Positions 60,771 through 64,000 of a stretch of DNA of 64,000 bases are shown piece after piece. The notes beneath the pieces are model-generated. The model had not been told where the DNA came from. It made no database searches and saw only the letters and a list, made by a program, of their open reading frames with translations. Position 1 is the first letter of the stretch; the number at the start of each line of letters is the position of its first letter. The stretch spans positions 1,210,464 to 1,274,463 of the forward strand of contig NZ_CP007769.1 of assembly GCF_000816245.1 (NCBI RefSeq). The letters run 5' to 3'. The translations under genes were made by a program, and so were the position numbers. Origin of the DNA: Campylobacter sp. RM16704 (GTDB lineage: Bacteria > Campylobacterota > Campylobacteria > Campylobacterales > Campylobacteraceae).

Positions 60771-61465
60771 TAATTTCCTTGTTTTATAAGTTCTTGACGC
60801 TTTTGCTCATAAGCATCGCGTATAAAAATATAATAATCTACACTATTTTGGTAAATATCATCAATTTTTTCATACTCAAAACTTAATTCATTAAGTTTTA
60901 ATGTAGCATTTACACCTACTCCAAGCCAAAAATTATCTATATAAGCTTCAGGAACTAAAAACCAATCTATGGGTAAAGCTAGAGCATCTCTTACATTAGA
61001 TGGTCCTAAAATAGGTAAAACCAAATGTGTTCCACTACCTACTCCCCATTTACCCAAAGTCGTTCCAAAATCAACTTCATAACTTTTTAAAGAAGTTTTA
61101 CTTGCACTATCTAATAAACCAAAACCAAAAATCACATTCACACAAAATCTACCAAATTCCTCGCCTGCCTTTTTAAATTCAAAGCTTAAAAGATGATTAA
61201 TAATCCTTGCAGGAGATCTTGTAGTATCAAAAACATTTTTTACCCCAGTTCTTACAAAACTTGGTGTGATACTTTTATAAGAAATAGCAATAGGTCTTAA
61301 AATATAAGTATAAAGATCATAATTAAATTTACTCATAGCTTTATTATAGGTATAAAAGCTATCTTTAATTTCTTTTTTTTGGTATTCTTGTTCGAAATCT
61401 TCAAAGTCATTAGCTATTATTAAAGTGCTAAAAAACATACATAAGCAAATTATATATTTTGACAA
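60770..61465 (-). CDS. mlaA: MlaA (VacJ) outer-membrane lipid-asymmetry protein
   Basis: 231 residues from TTG with AAGGA. The signal peptide IICLCMFFSTLIIAND lacks a clear lipobox at the cleavage point, so it may not be lipidated as E. coli MlaA is. Conserved blocks: YNKAMSKFNYDLYTYILRP, VNVIFGFGLLDSASK, DFGTTLGKWGVGSGTHLVLPILGPS. It removes phospholipid from the outer leaflet. First gene of its operon. Orthologue Cj1371. Confidence 0.9.
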   Translation of the reverse strand: MSKYIICLCMFFSTLIIANDFEDFEQEYQKKEIKDSFYTYNKAMSKFNYDLYTYILRPIAISYKSITPSFVRTGVKNVFDTTRSPARIINHLLSFEFKKAGEEFGRFCVNVIFGFGLLDSASKTSLKSYEVDFGTTLGKWGVGSGTHLVLPILGPSNVRDALALPIDWFLVPEAYIDNFWLGVGVNATLKLNELSFEYEKIDDIYQNSVDYYIFIRDAYEQKRQELIKQGN

Positions 61466-61644
61466 TTTTTTCCTTGATTTTTATATATAAATAAGAGTGC
61501 AAATTATACAAAAATAAAAATAAATTTTGCACTAAAGAATTTTAAATATTCTTATAAAATAAAATAAAAAAAATATTTTGCTATATCCTAGCTCTTACAA
61601 AATATGCAAAAAATACAAATTAATTTTTACTTTTAAAAATAAGC

Positions 61645-61650
61645 TATAAT
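61645..61650 (+). promoter_or_regulatory. -10 element for the mod operon
   Basis: TATAAT preceded by AAGC, 33 bases before the GTG of modA. No ModE box was recognised. Confidence 0.5.
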
Positions 61651-61683
61651 TTTTTGCAAAATTTATTATTAAAAGGATAAAAA

Positions 61684-62430
61684 GTGAAAAAAATTCTTAC
61701 ACTAATTTTTTTATGTGTTTTTGGGTTTAGTGCTGATGTGAATATTGCTGCGGCTGCAAATGTAGCTTATGCTTTTAAGGCTTTGCAGAAAGAATTTCAA
61801 AAACAAAATCCAGATATTAGCATCAACGTAAGCTTAGGAGCAAGTGGAAATTTGGTTTCGCAGATTAAAAACGGAGCACCATTTGATATTTTTATGGCGG
61901 CTAATATGAAATTTGCTCAAAATTTATATGATGATAATTTTGCTGTTACAAAGCCTGTTATTTATGCTCAAGGTGCTTTAGCTTTACTAAGCATAAGAAT
62001 GGATTTAAGCAAAGGATTAGACACACTTAAAGAAGAAAAAGTAAAAATCATCACCATAGCTAATCCCAAAGCAGCTCCTTATGGACAAGCTAGTATAGAA
62101 ACTTTACAAAATGCTAAAATTTATGAACAAACAAAAGCTAAAATCATTGAAGCAAAATCCATAGGAGAAGCTTTAACTCAAACATTAAAAGCAGCTGATG
62201 TGGGTTTTGTAGCAGCAAGTGCTTTATATGAAGATACACTAAAATCTTATAAACTCCAAGAAGGAAAAAATTATATTTTAATCGATCCAAAGCTTTATGA
62301 GCCTATTAATCAAGGCATTGTTATAACTTCTTATGGTAAAGATAATGTCAAAGCTAAGAAATTTTATGATTTTATATTAAGTCCTAAGGCTAAGGAGATT
62401 TTTAAAGCCTATGGCTACAATGTTCCATGA
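61684..62430 (+). CDS. modA: Molybdate-binding protein ModA
   Basis: 248 residues from GTG with AAAGGA. A signal peptide (ILTLIFLCVFGFSAD) precedes VNIAAAANVAYAFKAL, SLGASGNLVSQIKNGAPFDIFMAAN and ANPKAAPYGQASIETL, the oxyanion-binding loops. It captures molybdate or tungstate in the periplasm. First in an operon with a Mop-like protein and modC. Confidence 0.94.
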   Translation: MKKILTLIFLCVFGFSADVNIAAAANVAYAFKALQKEFQKQNPDISINVSLGASGNLVSQIKNGAPFDIFMAANMKFAQNLYDDNFAVTKPVIYAQGALALLSIRMDLSKGLDTLKEEKVKIITIANPKAAPYGQASIETLQNAKIYEQTKAKIIEAKSIGEALTQTLKAADVGFVAASALYEDTLKSYKLQEGKNYILIDPKLYEPINQGIVITSYGKDNVKAKKFYDFILSPKAKEIFKAYGYNVP

Positions 62431-62816
62431 TTAAAGCTAAAATAAAAACTATAAAAAGTCATGAAAATATAAACTGGGTGGAATTTCATACCCAAAAGTA
62501 TAATTTTTTTATGCTTGCTTTAGAACTTGATGAAAAAGCAAGCATCAACCAAGAAGTTTTGCTTGCTTTTAAAAGTAGCGAATGCCTACTTAGCAAAGAA
62601 AGCTTAAACAACTCGTTTTTAAATACTATCTATGCAAAAATCATAAACATTTTCCAAGGACAAGTCATTACCATAATAAGATTAGAAAATGAAATTTGCA
62701 CCTTTGAAGCACAAATTAGTACTTTTGAATTCTTAGAACAAAATTATCAAGAAAATGAATATATATTTGCTTATATTCATCCTAGTGCTTTATTTATTAA
62801 AGAGTATTTATGTTAA
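62427..62816 (+). CDS. Molybdopterin/TOBE-domain (Mop-like) protein
   Basis: 129 residues without signal peptide. Two half-repeats of about 60 residues, starting KAKIKTIKSHENINWVEF and YAKIINIFQGQVITIIRL, each with the Mop/TOBE beta pattern. It corresponds to the molybdenum-pterin binding gene between modA and modB in C. jejuni (Cj0302c), which may sense or store molybdate; it lacks a helix-turn-helix, so it is not a full ModE. It overlaps modA (ATGA) and modC. Confidence 0.72.
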   Translation: MIKAKIKTIKSHENINWVEFHTQKYNFFMLALELDEKASINQEVLLAFKSSECLLSKESLNNSFLNTIYAKIINIFQGQVITIIRLENEICTFEAQISTFEFLEQNYQENEYIFAYIHPSALFIKEYLC

Positions 62817-63664
62817 AACTTGACTTTGAAAAAATCTTTAAAAACAAAGAAAAAGAATTTAAACTCAAAGTTAAATTTGAAGTTAAAGACGGAGAATTTT
62901 GTACTATTTTTGGAAAAAGCGGAAGTGGAAAAACTACACTTTTAAGAATTATTGCTGGTTTTGAAAAAGCACAAGGATTTTGTGCTTTTAATGATAAGGT
63001 ATTTTTTGATGATAAAAACTTTCTAAGCCCACAAAAAAGAAAAATAGGATTTGTTTTTCAAGATTATGCTTTATTTGAACATATGAATGTAGAGCAAAAC
63101 TTACTTTTTGCCAAAAAAGATCTAAAATTTGCTAATGAACTTTTAGAGCTTTTAGATTTAAGCAAGCACAAAAAAAGTCATATTTTAGAACTAAGTGGAG
63201 GGCAAAAACAACGCGTAGCTTTAGCAAGATCCATTATGCAAAAACCTAAGCTTTTACTTTTAGATGAGCCATTTAGTGCCTTAGATAATGAGATAAAACT
63301 GCACTTGCATGATTATCTTTTAAATATACATAAAACTTATAAAATCACTACTATTTTAATCAGCCATGATGTAAGTGAAGTTTATAAACTAGCCAATAAA
63401 GTCATCATTTTAGAAAATGGAGCTATCATAAAAAAAGGCTCGCCTAGTGAAGTTTTTTTAAAAACGCAAGGTTCGCAAAAATTTGCCATAAAAGCACGCA
63501 TTTTAAAACTACAAAAACAAGATAGTATATTTATAGCCATACTTGCCATAGGCAATCAAATCAGCCAAGTAGCACTAAGCCCTTTAGAAGCTAAAGATTT
63601 TAAAGAAAATGATGAAGTACTTTTGAGTCAAAAAGCTTTTGCACTAAATTTAACTAAGATATAA
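62810..63664 (+). CDS. modC: Molybdate ABC transporter ATPase ModC
   Basis: 284 residues. Walker A FGKSGSGKTTLLRIIAG, Q-loop GFVFQDYALFEHM, signature LSGGQKQRVALARS, Walker B LLLLDEPFSALD and switch His ILISHDVSEV. A shortened TOBE-like tail follows residue 220. It powers molybdate import, but the membrane partner modB is not between modA and modC or downstream in the window. Confidence 0.9.
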   Translation: MLKLDFEKIFKNKEKEFKLKVKFEVKDGEFCTIFGKSGSGKTTLLRIIAGFEKAQGFCAFNDKVFFDDKNFLSPQKRKIGFVFQDYALFEHMNVEQNLLFAKKDLKFANELLELLDLSKHKKSHILELSGGQKQRVALARSIMQKPKLLLLDEPFSALDNEIKLHLHDYLLNIHKTYKITTILISHDVSEVYKLANKVIILENGAIIKKGSPSEVFLKTQGSQKFAIKARILKLQKQDSIFIAILAIGNQISQVALSPLEAKDFKENDEVLLSQKAFALNLTKI

Positions 63665-63702
63665 AAAATGTTAAAATAAGATAAATTATTGCAAGGTTAT
63701 AA

Positions 63703-63819
63703 ATGACTTATGGATTTTTTATCTTAAAATTTTATACTAGCTTATGGACAAAATGGAAGGTAAAAACTGCATATGGTTATTTTTTCTACGCCATAGCTCC
63801 ACCTTTTATCCTTTTATAA
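63703..63819 (+). CDS. Possible 38-residue hydrophobic protein
   Basis: ATG at 63703 with AAGG eight bases upstream; 38 codons, many Phe/Tyr/Trp, with a hydrophobic end (FFYAIAPPFILL). It lies between modC and the SMR gene, both on the same strand. It is unlike anything I recognise and may not be expressed; it could be a leader peptide or a small membrane protein. Confidence 0.3.
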   Translation: MTYGFFILKFYTSLWTKWKVKTAYGYFFYAIAPPFILL

Positions 63820-63849
63820 TTTCATTTTTAATTATTTAAAGGATATAAA

Positions 63850-64000
63850 ATGCATTGGTTGATTTTAGCAATTAGCATAGTTTTTGAAGTGATTGCAACA
63901 AGTTCTATGAAATATGCAAGTATTAGTAAAAACAACTTTTATTTAATCATTTTTGCAGTATTTTTTTCTTTTTCTCTAGTAGGGTTGTTTTATGCTTTGA
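63850..64000 (+). CDS. Small multidrug resistance (SMR/EmrE-like) protein, 3' end beyond window
   Basis: ATG with AAAGGA upstream; about 50 codons are visible. MHWLILAISIVFEVIATSSM matches the SMR start, with the essential membrane Glu at residue 13 in helix 1 and Lys after SSM. SMR proteins are four-helix proton-coupled exporters. Whether it is a drug exporter or a guanidinium-type exporter cannot be told from this part. Confidence 0.8.
   Translation, partial: MHWLILAISIVFEVIATSSMKYASISKNNFYLIIFAVFFSFSLVGLFYAL

Overview
The window comes from an AT-rich epsilonproteobacterium, almost certainly a Campylobacter of the C. lari group. The evidence is the complete pgl N-glycosylation cluster, whose PglB is 712 residues and reads very close to the C. 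lari PglB I remember from its crystal structure; the pglI-less layout; a Campylobacter-type LOS locus (waaF ... lgtF-htrB-waaC); CiaB; and two G9 tracts placed as in Campylobacter phase-variable genes. No phage, IS element or CRISPR array is visible. Comparisons with C. jejuni gene order are from memory.

Layout. (1) 1-11.8 kb, housekeeping: a thioredoxin-like lipoprotein (cut by the window edge), 5-FTHF cyclo-ligase, RNase Y, DedA, a short ComEC-like protein, a YihY protein, GlcD, a PgbA-like secreted protein, an M23 peptidase of the Csd3/Pgp3 type, MgtE, Tpx and DnaB. (2) 11.8-13.2 kb: cysM and hupB. (3) 13.2-25.8 kb, LOS locus: waaF at one end and lgtF-htrB-waaC at the other. Between them are glycosyltransferases on both strands, including two related pairs, one frameshifted pseudogene and one gene with an internal G9 tract. 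(4) 25.9-38.9 kb: a PolB-like exonuclease gene followed by gne-pglK-pglH-pglJ-pglB-pglA-pglC-pglD-pglE-pglF, which makes, flips and transfers the N-glycan. (5) 39-44.1 kb: cheY, prmA, ftsH, a psd-like gene, pssA and a PepSY-type membrane protein. (6) 44.1-46 kb: tRNA-Ser(GCU), then a UvrX-like Y-family polymerase with a YolD-like partner. (7) 46-52.5 kb: ciaB, an acyl-CoA thioesterase, prs, tmRNA, a small conserved gene, ruvB and an AI-2E family permease. (8) 52.5-55.7 kb: a large two-partner-secretion (FHA/HMW-like) exoprotein with a G9 tract next to its start codon. (9) 55.7-61.5 kb: a YajR/CmeG-like MFS pump, rdgB, and an MMPL-mlaC-mlaA phospholipid-transport set. (10) 61.6-64 kb: modA, a Mop/TOBE protein and modC without modB, then a 38-codon ORF and the start of an SMR pump.

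How it fits together. The window is dominated by cell-surface construction: LOS inner and outer core, N-glycan assembly and transfer, a phase-variable secreted adhesin, phospholipid synthesis and outer-membrane lipid transport. The parts most likely to vary between strains are the LOS centre and the TPS exoprotein, each with one G9 tract that is currently in frame. In C. jejuni, hupB and ciaB are neighbours; here about 33 kb carrying the whole LOS-pgl-cheY-pssA block lies between them. I found no convincing new multi-gene system. The least conventional items are the UvrX/YolD pair beside a tRNA, the orphan TpsA with a C-terminal cysteine pair, the mod operon lacking modB, and the zinc-peptidase motif in CiaB.
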